Position numbers and translations under genes: made by a program
Origin: Serratia oryzae
Lineage (GTDB): Bacteria > Pseudomonadota > Gammaproteobacteria > Enterobacterales > Enterobacteriaceae
Length of the DNA stretch: 64,000 nucleotides
Reading direction: 5' to 3'
Assembly (NCBI RefSeq): GCF_001976145.1
Contig: NZ_MOXD01000007.1
Location: forward strand, 227,996-291,995
Shown: piece after piece, positions 32,594-41,590 of the stretch
How the letters are laid out: every line of letters begins with the position of its first letter
How positions within the stretch are numbered: position 1 is the first letter of the stretch
The notes under the pieces: model-generated
The model's database searches: none
What the model saw: the letters and a program-made list of their open reading frames with translations, nothing else
Told to the model about the DNA's origin: nothing

Positions 32594-33475
32594 GTGACCA
32601 CCCTGGAACAATGCATCGGGAATACACCGTTAGTAAAACTGCAACGATTGGCTGAAGGGCTGGACAGTGAGGTCTGGGTCAAGCTGGAAGGTAATAATCC
32701 GGCAGGCTCGGTTAAAGATCGCGCGGCGCTGGCGATGATCCAACAGTCCGAGCTACGTGGTGAGATCAAACCGGGTGATACGCTGATTGAGGCAACCAGC
32801 GGCAATACCGGTATCGCGCTGGCGATGATTGCCGCAGTGAAAGGTTATCCGCTGAAGCTGCTGATGCCGGAAAACATGAGCATGGAGCGCCAGGCGGCGA
32901 TGCGGGCTTATGGTGCTGAGCTGATCCTGGTCAGCCGTGAACAGGGCATGGAAGGAGCTCGCGATCTGGCGCTGGAGATGCAGCAGCAGGGGCAGGGCAA
33001 AGTGTTGGATCAGTTCAATAATCTGGACAACCCTTATGCCCATTTCACCACTACCGGCCCGGAAATCTGGCAGCAAACGGCAGGCCGCATTACTCACTTT
33101 GTTTCCAGCATGGGCACCACCGGCACCATTACCGGCGTTGGTGGCTACCTGAAAAGCCAGAATCCGCAGGTCAACGTCATCGGCCTGCAACCGGATGAAG
33201 GCAGCAGCATTCCGGGGATCCGCCGTTGGCCAGCAGCCTATCTGCCAGGCATTTTCCGCCCTGAGCTGGTTGATCAGGTGCTGGATATGAGCCAAAGCCT
33301 GGCCGAGCAGACCATGCGCCAACTGGCGCAGCGCGAGGGGATCTTCTGCGGCGTCAGCTCTGGCGGTGCCGTGGCTGGTGCCCTGCGTGTCGCCGCGGCC
33401 AACCCCGGCAGCGTGATTGTGGCGATTATCTGCGATCGCGGCGATCGTTACCTTTCCACGGGTGTGTTTGATTAA
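32594..33475 (+). CDS. cysM: cysteine synthase B (O-acetylserine sulfhydrylase B)
   Basis: A 293-residue PLP enzyme. The PLP lysine is K41 in NNPAGSVKDRAA, and [13 protein letters not shown] and SSMGTTGTITGVG form the phosphate and substrate loops. CysM makes cysteine from O-acetylserine and sulfide, and can use thiosulfate to give S-sulfocysteine. Translation starts at GTG 32594 with only a weak AGGCAA ahead. It ends at YLSTGVFD, about ten residues shorter than E. coli CysM (303), a tail difference that should not touch the active site. Confidence 0.94.
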   Translation: MTTLEQCIGNTPLVKLQRLAEGLDSEVWVKLEGNNPAGSVKDRAALAMIQQSELRGEIKPGDTLIEATSGNTGIALAMIAAVKGYPLKLLMPENMSMERQAAMRAYGAELILVSREQGMEGARDLALEMQQQGQGKVLDQFNNLDNPYAHFTTTGPEIWQQTAGRITHFVSSMGTTGTITGVGGYLKSQNPQVNVIGLQPDEGSSIPGIRRWPAAYLPGIFRPELVDQVLDMSQSLAEQTMRQLAQREGIFCGVSSGGAVAGALRVAAANPGSVIVAIICDRGDRYLSTGVFD

Positions 33476-33500
33476 TGCCTCTGCCCTGCTGCCGATATAT

Positions 33501-33523
33501 TTACATCGCTGTGTGATATGTAA
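33501..33523. promoter_or_regulatory. inverted repeat ahead of the two-component genes
   Basis: TTACAT (33501-33506) and ATGTAA (33518-33523) form an inverted repeat with a 11-bp spacer. GTAAGGATTAAGTAAA, starting at 33520, resembles a CpxR-type tandem GTAAA box but with a six-base instead of a five-base spacer. Either could be an autoregulatory site. Weak evidence. Confidence 0.3.
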
Positions 33524-33595
33524 GGATTAAGTAAAACCGGCTGCGCAATGAAGCAATCAGCAGGAGAATGGCTTAAATCAGCGGGGGAGTTAGGC

Positions 33596-34276
33596 ATGAA
33601 AATTTTGTTGGTCGACGACGATCTTGAACTGGGCACCATGCTGAGCGAATACCTGACTGCGGAAGGATTCGACGCGAGCCTGGTGCTGACCGGCAAAGAT
33701 GGAGTGGTAGGGGCGCTTTCCGGTAACTACACCGCGATGATCCTCGATATTATGCTGCCGGATATGAGCGGCATTGAAGTGTTGCGTGAGGTGCGTAGAA
33801 AAAGCCGCCTGCCGATCATCATGTTGACCGCCAAAGGCGACAATATCGATCGGGTGATCGGCCTGGAGATGGGGGCTGATGATTATGTACCCAAGCCGTG
33901 CTACCCGCGTGAACTGGTGGCACGCCTGCGTGCGGTGCTGCGCCGTTTTGAAGAACAACCGGAAGCGGTGGATAAAGATTCTGCCCTGGTGTTTGGCGAA
34001 CTGATCCTCAACCCATCGACCCGCATCACGCAATGGCAAGGGCAGGCGTTTGACCTGACGGCCTCGGAATTCAATCTGCTGGAGCTGCTGTTGCGCTCGC
34101 CGGAGCGGGTGGTTTCCAAAGACGAGCTTTCGGAGAAAGGGCTGGGGCGCCCGCGTGAAGCCTACGATCGCAGCGTTGACGTTCATATCAGTAACATCCG
34201 CCAAAAGTTGGGTGCACTGACGGGTAACCAGCTGAGCATCGAAACGGTGCGCAGTATCGGTTACCGCATCAGGTGA
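33596..34276 (+). CDS. OmpR-family response regulator (CpxR-like, possibly RssB)
   Basis: A 226-residue regulator. The receiver domain has acidic residues D7-D9, phospho-acceptor D51 in ILDIMLPDMSG and the conserved lysine in YVPKPCYPREL. The C-terminal winged helix ends RQKLGALTGNQLSIETVRSIGYRIR. The start at 33596 follows a GGGGGAG...AGG ribosome site. The kinase gene follows at once. Serratia marcescens has a CpxRA-related rssB-rssA pair that controls swarming and flhDC; this pair has the same order and type. I did not assign the symbol because I cannot align it. Confidence 0.88.
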   Translation: MKILLVDDDLELGTMLSEYLTAEGFDASLVLTGKDGVVGALSGNYTAMILDIMLPDMSGIEVLREVRRKSRLPIIMLTAKGDNIDRVIGLEMGADDYVPKPCYPRELVARLRAVLRRFEEQPEAVDKDSALVFGELILNPSTRITQWQGQAFDLTASEFNLLELLLRSPERVVSKDELSEKGLGRPREAYDRSVDVHISNIRQKLGALTGNQLSIETVRSIGYRIR

Positions 34277-34281
34277 CACCT

Positions 34282-35604
34282 ATGCGTGGAAGACTGTTCT
34301 GGAAAATCCTGCTCGGCTTTTGGTTGACGTTCATCATCATGACCCAGGCGCTGTGGGTTACCTTCACTTTTTATGGCAATCGCCATCAATCACCGGAAAC
34401 CAGCATTGCCCGGCGTATGGTCAACCTGCAAATGACCTCTGCAGCCAGCGTGCTGCAAAGCGGCGGTATGCCTGCGCTGAATGCCATGGTGGCTGATTGG
34501 TCACCTGACGAGCGCCGTTTCTTCACCGTGACTCCGGTAGCGCAGCCACCTACAGAGGAACCCGTGGAAAATGCTGAGGCGGGGCGGCTGCCGCCAAAGG
34601 TGGTTAAATGGGTGATGGGGGCCGATAACCAGGGCTATGTACTGAGTTATGATCTTGAAGGGCTTCGGCAGGAGCATCGTCCTGCCAAACGTTGGCGCTT
34701 TCTCAATATCCCCGATCCATTTCTGTGGGTGGGTGCTTTGGGCGGGTTGCTGTTTAGCGCCGTATTGGCCTGGAACCTGACGCGCCCGATGCGCCAACTG
34801 CGTGCCGGTTTTGAGCGGGTGGCACTGGGGGATTTGGCCGTGCGATTGTTCCCGGCAATGCGGCGACGGCATGATGAGCTTTCCGAAGTGGCGCGCGATT
34901 TCGATACCATGGTGGAACGGCTGGAACTGCTGGTCAGTGCCCGCGAGCAACTGCTGCACGACGTTTCCCATGAGCTACGCTCGCCATTGGCACGTTTACA
35001 GTTAGCGATTGGTCTGGGGCGGCAAAATCCTGATAACGTGGAAAACTCACTGCAGCGCATTGAGCATGAGGCAGGGCGCCTGGACAAAATGATTGGTGAA
35101 CTGCTGACCCTGTCGCGTGCTGAAAGTAATTGTCTACCAGATGAAGAGTATTTTGATCTCTACGGATTGGTCGATGCGGTAGTGAACGACGCGCGCTACG
35201 AGGCGCAAATCCCCGGCGTGGAGATTGTGCTGCAGGCCAGTTCGGGCGTGGAGTATACGGTGAAAGGCAATGCGGAACTGATGCGCCGCGCGGTGGAAAA
35301 TATCATTCGCAATGCGCTGCGTTTCTCTGGCCACGGGCAGCGGGTTATGGTGGAACTGACCTGTGTTGATCAACGGTTGCAGATTGAGGTCCGCGATCAG
35401 GGGCCTGGGGTAGAAGAGTCGAAGCTTTCCAGCATTTTTGATCCGTTCGTGCGGGTGAAGTCGGCACTGTCGGGTAAGGGATATGGGCTGGGGCTGGCGA
35501 TTGCCCGCAAAGTGGTGTTGGCGCACGGTGGGCAGGTAGAGGCGCATAATGGTGAACAGGGCGGGTTGGTGATTAGGCTGCGGGTGCCGCGCTGGGTTGC
35601 ATAG
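34282..35604 (+). CDS. sensor histidine kinase (CpxA-like, possibly RssA)
   Basis: A 440-residue membrane kinase. Helix 1 is about residues 8-30 and helix 2 about 150-170, enclosing a periplasmic sensor of roughly 120 residues. A HAMP domain follows (NLTRPMRQLRAGFERVALGD), then the phospho-acceptor helix with His in HDVSHELRSPLARL, and the ATPase boxes NIIRNALRFS, DQGPGV and GYGLGLAIARKV. AGGTG before ATG 34282 sets the start; a GTG at 34273 overlapping the regulator stop is an alternative. Co-translated with the response regulator. Confidence 0.88.
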   Translation: MRGRLFWKILLGFWLTFIIMTQALWVTFTFYGNRHQSPETSIARRMVNLQMTSAASVLQSGGMPALNAMVADWSPDERRFFTVTPVAQPPTEEPVENAEAGRLPPKVVKWVMGADNQGYVLSYDLEGLRQEHRPAKRWRFLNIPDPFLWVGALGGLLFSAVLAWNLTRPMRQLRAGFERVALGDLAVRLFPAMRRRHDELSEVARDFDTMVERLELLVSAREQLLHDVSHELRSPLARLQLAIGLGRQNPDNVENSLQRIEHEAGRLDKMIGELLTLSRAESNCLPDEEYFDLYGLVDAVVNDARYEAQIPGVEIVLQASSGVEYTVKGNAELMRRAVENIIRNALRFSGHGQRVMVELTCVDQRLQIEVRDQGPGVEESKLSSIFDPFVRVKSALSGKGYGLGLAIARKVVLAHGGQVEAHNGEQGGLVIRLRVPRWVA

Positions 35605-35633
35605 GATCGGGCGCTACATGCCTGCGCCCGATC
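35605..35633. terminator. hairpin between the kinase gene and the fimbrial operon
   Basis: GATCGGGCGC (35605-35614) and GCGCCCGATC (35624-35633) make a perfect 10-bp stem directly after the kinase stop, between convergent genes. No T-run on either side. Confidence 0.6.
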
Positions 35634-35641
35634 GTTGACGG

Positions 35642-36796
35642 TTAGTTAAAGGTGACCAACATGTCGGTTGAGGCATCAACAGGGCCTAGAGGTAAAGTTG
35701 CTCCACCAGAGCACAAGCGCCAGGTGATTTGGTTATTGGTGACTTTGGTGGCCTCGACGCTGCTGATACTCCCCACTTTGAGCTGGGTATTATCAAATGG
35801 AATACCGGTAGTTAAGTTACAAGCACCGCTGCCCGTTACGCCGTTATCAATTTCGCCCGTGATATAGCCACCGCCTTGAGTCAGTGCCAGCCGTGTCGGA
35901 GTTCCTTCATACTGACCGCTGGCAGCACGGAACTGAACGTTGATATTGGCGTTAATCTTGTCGGTATCTTGTGAACAGGCAACGGTGAGCGGATAGGATA
36001 AACGTGCCAGCTCGCTCCCAACTTGGGTATTACGTTGCACTCCGCCAAAGTTGATATTGGTGGTGGTGGCTATGGTGCACTCCAAGGTAGAGATACGCAG
36101 GGTGATAGCACTGGGTAAAATCTGTTGAGAACGATCTGCGCCAGCATGAGCTGCCTGAAAACTTGCGGCGTACATGGCTGGAATGATGATTTGCTGGCTG
36201 CTTTGTCTGCCATTAGCCACCATTACCCAAGTACCTGAGAGTTGAGCAGTTCGTAGGAAACCATTCCGATAAAAATAAGCTACGTCGTTCTGACGTGGAG
36301 GTAAACACCACTGTCTGGAGGTAAAGAGAGTACTCGTCGTTGGATTCGTGATGACAAACCCTGAACTGGTTCTCCCTTCCGTGCGGGGTAATCCTATCGT
36401 ACCGGTTAGCGTTTCCTGTGTGTTGGAAGGGGTAAGAGGATAGGTCGCGCTTATGGTCGCCCTAGGGATCAGCCCAACCCCTATAGCGATCGGTAATGCC
36501 ATATAACCCCCAATTTCTTCAAGTTTAGAAGTATCCATGCAGACGTTTGGGCTATCGGATATCGCGGCTATCCCATAAATATTGAACAACCTAGTATCAG
36601 CGATACTTCCTGACAAATTTGCACTAAAGGGGTATCCCTCCCAAACAATACCGCTTCCTTTGCCGATAGTGATGATATCGACCGCTTTGGACGAAGGGAC
36701 GGACACCAGCAATAAAGTGAATATGGTCAGTAGACGCGCAATACCACTGTTTGGCCGGTTTTGATGAGTCGATGAGGGTATATGCATGCTTTTCAT
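35642..36796 (-). CDS. fimbrial tip adhesin
   Basis: About 384 residues. A long N-region is followed by a hydrophobic signal segment (IARLLTIFTLLLVSVPSSKA). Next comes a unique N-terminal domain of about 200 residues, then a C-terminal pilin-like domain opening near LRISTLECTIATTTNINFGG and ending with the donor-strand pattern DMLVTFN. Two-domain structure and last position in the operon fit a tip adhesin. The start at 36796 is preceded by a purine-rich AGAGAGAGAC. The receptor is unknown, and the N-terminal domain resembles nothing I can name. Confidence 0.75.
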   Translation of the reverse strand: MKSMHIPSSTHQNRPNSGIARLLTIFTLLLVSVPSSKAVDIITIGKGSGIVWEGYPFSANLSGSIADTRLFNIYGIAAISDSPNVCMDTSKLEEIGGYMALPIAIGVGLIPRATISATYPLTPSNTQETLTGTIGLPRTEGRTSSGFVITNPTTSTLFTSRQWCLPPRQNDVAYFYRNGFLRTAQLSGTWVMVANGRQSSQQIIIPAMYAASFQAAHAGADRSQQILPSAITLRISTLECTIATTTNINFGGVQRNTQVGSELARLSYPLTVACSQDTDKINANINVQFRAASGQYEGTPTRLALTQGGGYITGEIDNGVTGSGACNLTTGIPFDNTQLKVGSISSVEATKVTNNQITWRLCSGGATLPLGPVDASTDMLVTFN

Positions 36797-36863
36797 TGTC
36801 TCTCTCTTTCTGTTTTCACGCTCTGTGGCGATGCTCACTGCTTTTGAGATTGTCATGATGTGT

Positions 36864-39470
36864 TTATTTCCCCTGACAGACGATGGTCAACACGCGTACC
36901 GGGTTGTTGACGGAAGGGGCGGCGACTTTTGCCAGGTTAAAAGCGGCAAGGCATTGCTGGTCTGTCTCTTTGCCCCAGGTCACCTTCAGCTTCCCTTGTT
37001 CCGATAATCCGCTCAGGTATACCTGGCCTGCTTCACCGACAATCCCGGTATTCGGCTCCTGTGCGGTCTTGTTCTCTATGGTGACCAGTGCTCCAAACGG
37101 TACCGGAGTGTTGTTCGCCTGCAGCAGGGTCATCAACACCTGATAGCCTACGTGTGTGGCAAAGTTGACCATCACCACAGCCCCTTTGGTCGGGTACACA
37201 TTCAGGCTTGACTGGTTAACATCCACATTGTCCGGCAAAGTGGCCGGGTTTAAGCTGACGTTGTTAAGCTGATAGTTCGACAGGTAAGGCACTACTGCAT
37301 AGCCACGGTTGTCTGTCTGAATGTTGCCGTTCATCACGCTGGTCCCCTTGGCCCCTGGTGCACTGACAATCGCTAGCGAATTGCCCAGCATCTGGCTCAG
37401 GGTTACTCCTTGCGGATGAACTACGATCCCGCCGTTACCGCTCATGTTCAACGAGCGGTTCTGCCGGCTGTAGCTATAGCCCATGCTGGCTGAGCCTTTG
37501 CTGCCTTGATAACCGGCGTTCAGCGTGCTGTTGTTACTGTTTTGCCCATTTGACCAGCCCTGCATTGCGCTATAGGAGATACGGCTATCGAGCGCGCTGC
37601 CATTAATCCCGGTCTGCTGCTGGACCTGCCCATGATTGTCGTGTGTCATCTGGTAACTGGCATAGGCGTTACGCGCGGCAGGTGATGCGGTGAACATATT
37701 CAATGGCACCTGCATGTTCAGTGATAGCTGCCGGTTCTCTGGCCAACTGCCATCCCCCTTCAGTCGGTCAATGCTGTAGGCCAGGCCGTAACTCACACCG
37801 CGGTAGCTGCCGTTGTAACCCGCCGATACCGTGTTCATCACCTTGTTGTTGCCCCAGAAATCGTTGCGAGAAGCGGACAGATACAGTGAGCCCCATGAAT
37901 CCAGTTGCTGGCTGAGTCGCACCTGGAAATTGGAACGCTGACGCTCCAGAGCCCACGGCACTTGCCCATCACTAAGTTGGAAGCCCAGGTTGTTGAAGTC
38001 AGAGAAGCTGTAATAGTTGCGCGTTGAATAGCGATAGGCGGTCAGGTCCACCGCTGTACCGGTGCTCAGCATGCTTTTGGAATAACGCAGGCGGTAAGAA
38101 TACCCTTGCTGATGAGCGTCTTGCCCAGGCAATTTGGTGCTGGAGGCCGTGATGTCTGCCGACAATGCGCCAAAGTTGCCCAGGGAGAAGCCGCTACCCG
38201 CTACTGCAGAGACATAGTCTTTGGCTAAGAGGGTACCGCCATACAGGGTGATATCATGGGGCAGGCCGTAAATGGCGGTGGCCAGCACAAAGTTCGCCTG
38301 CTGCGAATCGACGGTAATACCCCCGTTGTAGCGGCCTGCCGTCACTTCATACTTCAGGCTGCCTTGTCGCCGCATCACCGGGAGCGATGAGAAGGCCAGC
38401 GTCTGGGTGCGGACGGTGCCATCGGATTCGTTAATGGTGAGGAGCAAGTCACCCGCTTGGCCGGTCTGGAACAGGTCATTGATACGGAATGGCCCTGGAG
38501 CCACATAGGTTTGATAGACGACGTTACCGTTCTGGCTCACCGTGACGCGTGCGTTGGTTTGGGCAATGCCGCTGATGATCGGCGCAAAGCCACGCAGGCT
38601 AGTGGGCAGCATGTCGTCACTGGAATTAAGCTTGACCCCACGAAACGGGATGCTGTCAAACACGTCGCTTTCGGTGCTGTTTTCCCCTAACAGAATCTCT
38701 GACCGCCAGGGTTGGATATCGCGTTGCAGGTAAGTGTTGCTAAACTGCGTGCTCTGGGTGGTCAGAGCAGCCATATCGTTCGAATTATTGGTGTTGCGTG
38801 AATAGGTCATGTTGCTGCGCAGGCGCCAGGCTTGCCAGTTAGCGCCACCTTGCACGTTGGCAAACAGGTTGGTTTGGGTGTTACTGCCCATACCAGGTTG
38901 TTCCCCCTGCCAGTTGCGCCCGCCATTCAGGTTATAGTTGAACAGCAATGCGGGTACGCCGTGATCCCATAAGGCGGGATCGACAGCCCCTTGTGCATTG
39001 GGCTGCATTGCCACCTGCGGGATGCTGATATCCAGACGAAGCTGGGCAAAATCGAACTGGATTTTTGATTCTGGAATAAGGGTGGCAAGATTCTTGACCG
39101 GCGCTTCTGGTGCTAGCCCAGCAAAGGTGGGTAAAACCTTTGTATTCACGCCAAGCTTGTTAAGGAAAGCGGGTGTGAGTTCCGGCTGAATATCGCCATT
39201 GGCATCGGCCTTGAATATCAAGGTGTGCTGCCCTTGGTCTATCTGGTTCATAAACAGGGAGACGGTGTAGGTACCTGGCGGTGTTTTTCCTGAGGTCTCA
39301 AAGGTGCTCAGATCCACCGTGGCGGCGTCTGTTCCACTGAGAGAAAGCAGCCCTGGATCAAAATAGTCTCGAGCTACAGCAGGCGTACCGCTTACCAGTA
39401 AGGTAGCTCCTGCCAGCACAGGCAATAGCGTGAAATCAGTATGTCGTGTTGTCATTATTATCGCGTCCAT
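36864..39470 (-). CDS. fimbrial outer-membrane usher
   Basis: An 868-residue PapC/FimD-family usher. The signal peptide ends near SGTPAVA, then RDYFDPGLLSLSG begins the periplasmic N-domain. The 24-strand barrel and plug follow (VAPGPFRINDL, SLPVMRRQGSLKYEVTAGRY), and the C-terminal domains end NPVRVLTIVCQGK. It secretes and polymerises pilins delivered by the chaperones. The start could be 39470 or a second ATG 15 bases later; neither has a clear ribosome site. The gap to the upstream chaperone gene is 47 bp. Confidence 0.93.
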   Translation of the reverse strand: MDAIIMTTRHTDFTLLPVLAGATLLVSGTPAVARDYFDPGLLSLSGTDAATVDLSTFETSGKTPPGTYTVSLFMNQIDQGQHTLIFKADANGDIQPELTPAFLNKLGVNTKVLPTFAGLAPEAPVKNLATLIPESKIQFDFAQLRLDISIPQVAMQPNAQGAVDPALWDHGVPALLFNYNLNGGRNWQGEQPGMGSNTQTNLFANVQGGANWQAWRLRSNMTYSRNTNNSNDMAALTTQSTQFSNTYLQRDIQPWRSEILLGENSTESDVFDSIPFRGVKLNSSDDMLPTSLRGFAPIISGIAQTNARVTVSQNGNVVYQTYVAPGPFRINDLFQTGQAGDLLLTINESDGTVRTQTLAFSSLPVMRRQGSLKYEVTAGRYNGGITVDSQQANFVLATAIYGLPHDITLYGGTLLAKDYVSAVAGSGFSLGNFGALSADITASSTKLPGQDAHQQGYSYRLRYSKSMLSTGTAVDLTAYRYSTRNYYSFSDFNNLGFQLSDGQVPWALERQRSNFQVRLSQQLDSWGSLYLSASRNDFWGNNKVMNTVSAGYNGSYRGVSYGLAYSIDRLKGDGSWPENRQLSLNMQVPLNMFTASPAARNAYASYQMTHDNHGQVQQQTGINGSALDSRISYSAMQGWSNGQNSNNSTLNAGYQGSKGSASMGYSYSRQNRSLNMSGNGGIVVHPQGVTLSQMLGNSLAIVSAPGAKGTSVMNGNIQTDNRGYAVVPYLSNYQLNNVSLNPATLPDNVDVNQSSLNVYPTKGAVVMVNFATHVGYQVLMTLLQANNTPVPFGALVTIENKTAQEPNTGIVGEAGQVYLSGLSEQGKLKVTWGKETDQQCLAAFNLAKVAAPSVNNPVRVLTIVCQGK

Positions 39471-39517
39471 AACGAAAGCTAAAGTGTCACTTTTCCATGC
39501 ATTACTTCAGAAAAGGC

Positions 39518-40279
39518 CTACAGGGGGCGCAGCTCAATGGGAGTATCCCAGCCGTCTTCATCAATCAGTTGCCATGTCACGTTGCCAGAGGCATCGTTTG
39601 GCAAGGGGTAGCGCTGTTGGCCTTTGGGGGGAACCATCAGGCGCAACTGTGCTTTGTCCAGTGCAGTTTTTCCCACCGCTAAGCGTGAAAAGGTCAGCCA
39701 ATAGGGTGTCGGGTTTTCTGCAATCAACTGGTTGCCGTCACGGCGGAACTTCAGCTTGGGGGCCATGTCGGCAACGGCGCGCTTAACCAGCCCTTCCGGG
39801 CGGTAAAACACCTTCATATTGCTGGTGACTGTCAATACCATCTGTTTCTCTTCCGTACGCTGTTCCGGCGCCACCTGAGCGGGGATTGCCTTCATCGAGA
39901 TAAAAAAGACCGACTCACGATCGGCCGGTAACGGTTCGCCGTTACGCCGAATACGCAGTGTCAATTCGCTGTTGGCTTCTAAGCGGGAAAGCGGTGGGGT
40001 GACAATAAATGGCATGGCCGGATGTTTTCCCTCGGCCACATTGCCGGTTACGGGGTCAACAGGTTGTATCCGGGATTGCATCAAATAGGGACTTGAGGCT
40101 GTATTGTTGGCCGTCAGGGTGATCCCCCGCTTATCGCTCTCAAGGTAAATGACGCGCAACACCTGAAAGGAAATACCTTTTGGGGCAGCAGAGTTTGTCT
40201 GTGCATGAACTGTGCTGGCATAAGCCGTTAGCAGGCAAAGGATCCAGCCGACAGAACGCCAGCGAAATAAAGAGTTCAT
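39518..40279 (-). CDS. periplasmic fimbrial chaperone (third in operon)
   Basis: A 253-residue PapD-type chaperone. The signal peptide spans about 1-26 (ending TVHAQ). The G1 and F1 features are FQVLRVIYLESDKRGITLTANN and PPLSRLEANSELTLRI, and the two-domain signature is ADRESVFFISMKAIP. It has a longer insert than its siblings (VDPVTGNVAEGKHPA). AGGGAAC supports the start at 40279, where the ATG overlaps the stop of the preceding chaperone gene. It is clearly distinct in sequence from the two others in the operon. Confidence 0.88.
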   Translation of the reverse strand: MNSLFRWRSVGWILCLLTAYASTVHAQTNSAAPKGISFQVLRVIYLESDKRGITLTANNTASSPYLMQSRIQPVDPVTGNVAEGKHPAMPFIVTPPLSRLEANSELTLRIRRNGEPLPADRESVFFISMKAIPAQVAPEQRTEEKQMVLTVTSNMKVFYRPEGLVKRAVADMAPKLKFRRDGNQLIAENPTPYWLTFSRLAVGKTALDKAQLRLMVPPKGQQRYPLPNDASGNVTWQLIDEDGWDTPIELRPL

Positions 40280-41016
40280 TACGGTGTTCCCTGTGTAGAT
40301 ACGACTGTTTCTTGGCATAGGGGGGATAACCCGCCGTAGTCAGTGACAGTCTGCCATTCGGCCTTGGTGATGCGTTGTTGCGCTGGATAGTTCTGCCCAC
40401 TCATAGGCACCAGTATGGATGACTGAGCATCCAGATTGACCGGGGCCATGTTGAGCTTTAGATTCCCCAACGTCTGAAAATAAGGGGTCGGATTATCGAC
40501 GCGTACCCCGTTAGCTGTGTGGCTAAAACGCAGATTGCAGTGAGCTTTGCCTGGCGGCATTTTCAGGCCCGCCGGGCGATAGAACAGCTTGATAATAAAA
40601 CGCACCCCCATTGATAGCTGAGTCTGAGGGATGCTGTTATCGGTCTGAGCGGGTATTGCTAATATCGCAAGATAAAAGAGTGACTCTCGATCAGTTGGCA
40701 GAGCAGTGCCCTGCGGGATAATACGCAGCAACTGACGGCTATCAGGTTTGAGCGTGAAAAGCGGCGGTGTCACCACAAAAGGTGCAGGGGTAACATCGTC
40801 AGGCGCTTGCTGTACCCGGCTTTGGATCAGGTAGCTCAGATTACCGGTATTTTTCACCGCTAGAGTCTGCGCTTTATCTGAGGACAAAAAGATCACCCGC
40901 GTTTGGCTCAGGCTGACCCCACCGCCAGCAGCAGCCTGGGCTGCCAGAGCCTGCTCTGATATCAGCAGGCCAAGACTGGCAGCCGCTATTGCGCGATAGG
41001 TCGGTATCAACAACAT
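40279..41016 (-). CDS. periplasmic fimbrial chaperone (second in operon)
   Basis: A 245-residue PapD-type chaperone. Signal peptide to about residue 25 (ISEQALA), G1 strand VSLSQTRVIFLSSDKAQTLA, and the signature LPTDRESLFYLAILAIPAQ. Conserved features of the C-domain (FIIKLFYRPAGL, NPTPYFQTLGNLKL) are present. It lies 7 bp after the minor pilin gene and overlaps the next chaperone gene. The tail after the second domain (CQETVVSTQGTP) is unusual. Confidence 0.88.
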   Translation of the reverse strand: MLLIPTYRAIAAASLGLLISEQALAAQAAAGGGVSLSQTRVIFLSSDKAQTLAVKNTGNLSYLIQSRVQQAPDDVTPAPFVVTPPLFTLKPDSRQLLRIIPQGTALPTDRESLFYLAILAIPAQTDNSIPQTQLSMGVRFIIKLFYRPAGLKMPPGKAHCNLRFSHTANGVRVDNPTPYFQTLGNLKLNMAPVNLDAQSSILVPMSGQNYPAQQRITKAEWQTVTDYGGLSPLCQETVVSTQGTP

Positions 41017-41023
41017 ATCAACC

Positions 41024-41590
41024 TCAGCGATAGGCCAGGTTAAACAGAATGCGGGCTGTCAATGTCCCAGCGCTTAATGAGCCACTGGTGCATGCCAGGC
41101 TGCCGCAGGTGAGCCCGGCGTAAAACCTGATACTCTGATCGGATGGGTTAGCCCCCATTGCAGCCAATGGAATGTTATCGCCATCTTTGATTTCAGTGTC
41201 ACTGTAGCTGGGCGAAACGTCCGTTTTTACCAACATGACGCCTACACCAGAAGCTATGGAGTCACTGCTGCGGAACAGCCAGCGACTGTCGCGAGTGATG
41301 CCGTCACCGCTGACGTTAACAACCGGAGTGAGGCTGGCGTCGGTCCCGCTGCAATCCTGAACGATGAGCGTAAAGGGCTGTGCTGCCTGCAGGGTTGAAG
41401 GAGTTAACTGCGACAGGTGAACCGAATCGAGTACCAGCGTGCTTTTATCCAGGCTGAAGGTGCATGTTCCTGGGTTGAGCATGGCAGAGAAATTGAGCGT
41501 CACCGCTTGAGTAGGCACACTTACCAGGCCCGTTAATGCCAACAGCATCAACAAAAAAGATTTTTTACGGTAGGTTATAGCTGAACGCAT
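41024..41590 (-). CDS. minor fimbrial subunit
   Basis: A 188-residue pilin-type protein. Hydrophobic signal (SFLLMLLALTGLVSVPTQA), then VTLNFSAMLNPGTCTFSLDKS with the first disulfide cysteine, a second in LIVQDCSGTD, and two additional cysteines in LTCGSLACTSG. It ends ARILFNLAYR, a donor-strand-like pattern. AAGGGGGAA before 41590 (MRSAITYRKK) sets the start, which overlaps the previous chaperone gene by 26 bp. Probably an adaptor or tip-shaft component. Confidence 0.8.
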   Translation of the reverse strand: MRSAITYRKKSFLLMLLALTGLVSVPTQAVTLNFSAMLNPGTCTFSLDKSTLVLDSVHLSQLTPSTLQAAQPFTLIVQDCSGTDASLTPVVNVSGDGITRDSRWLFRSSDSIASGVGVMLVKTDVSPSYSDTEIKDGDNIPLAAMGANPSDQSIRFYAGLTCGSLACTSGSLSAGTLTARILFNLAYR

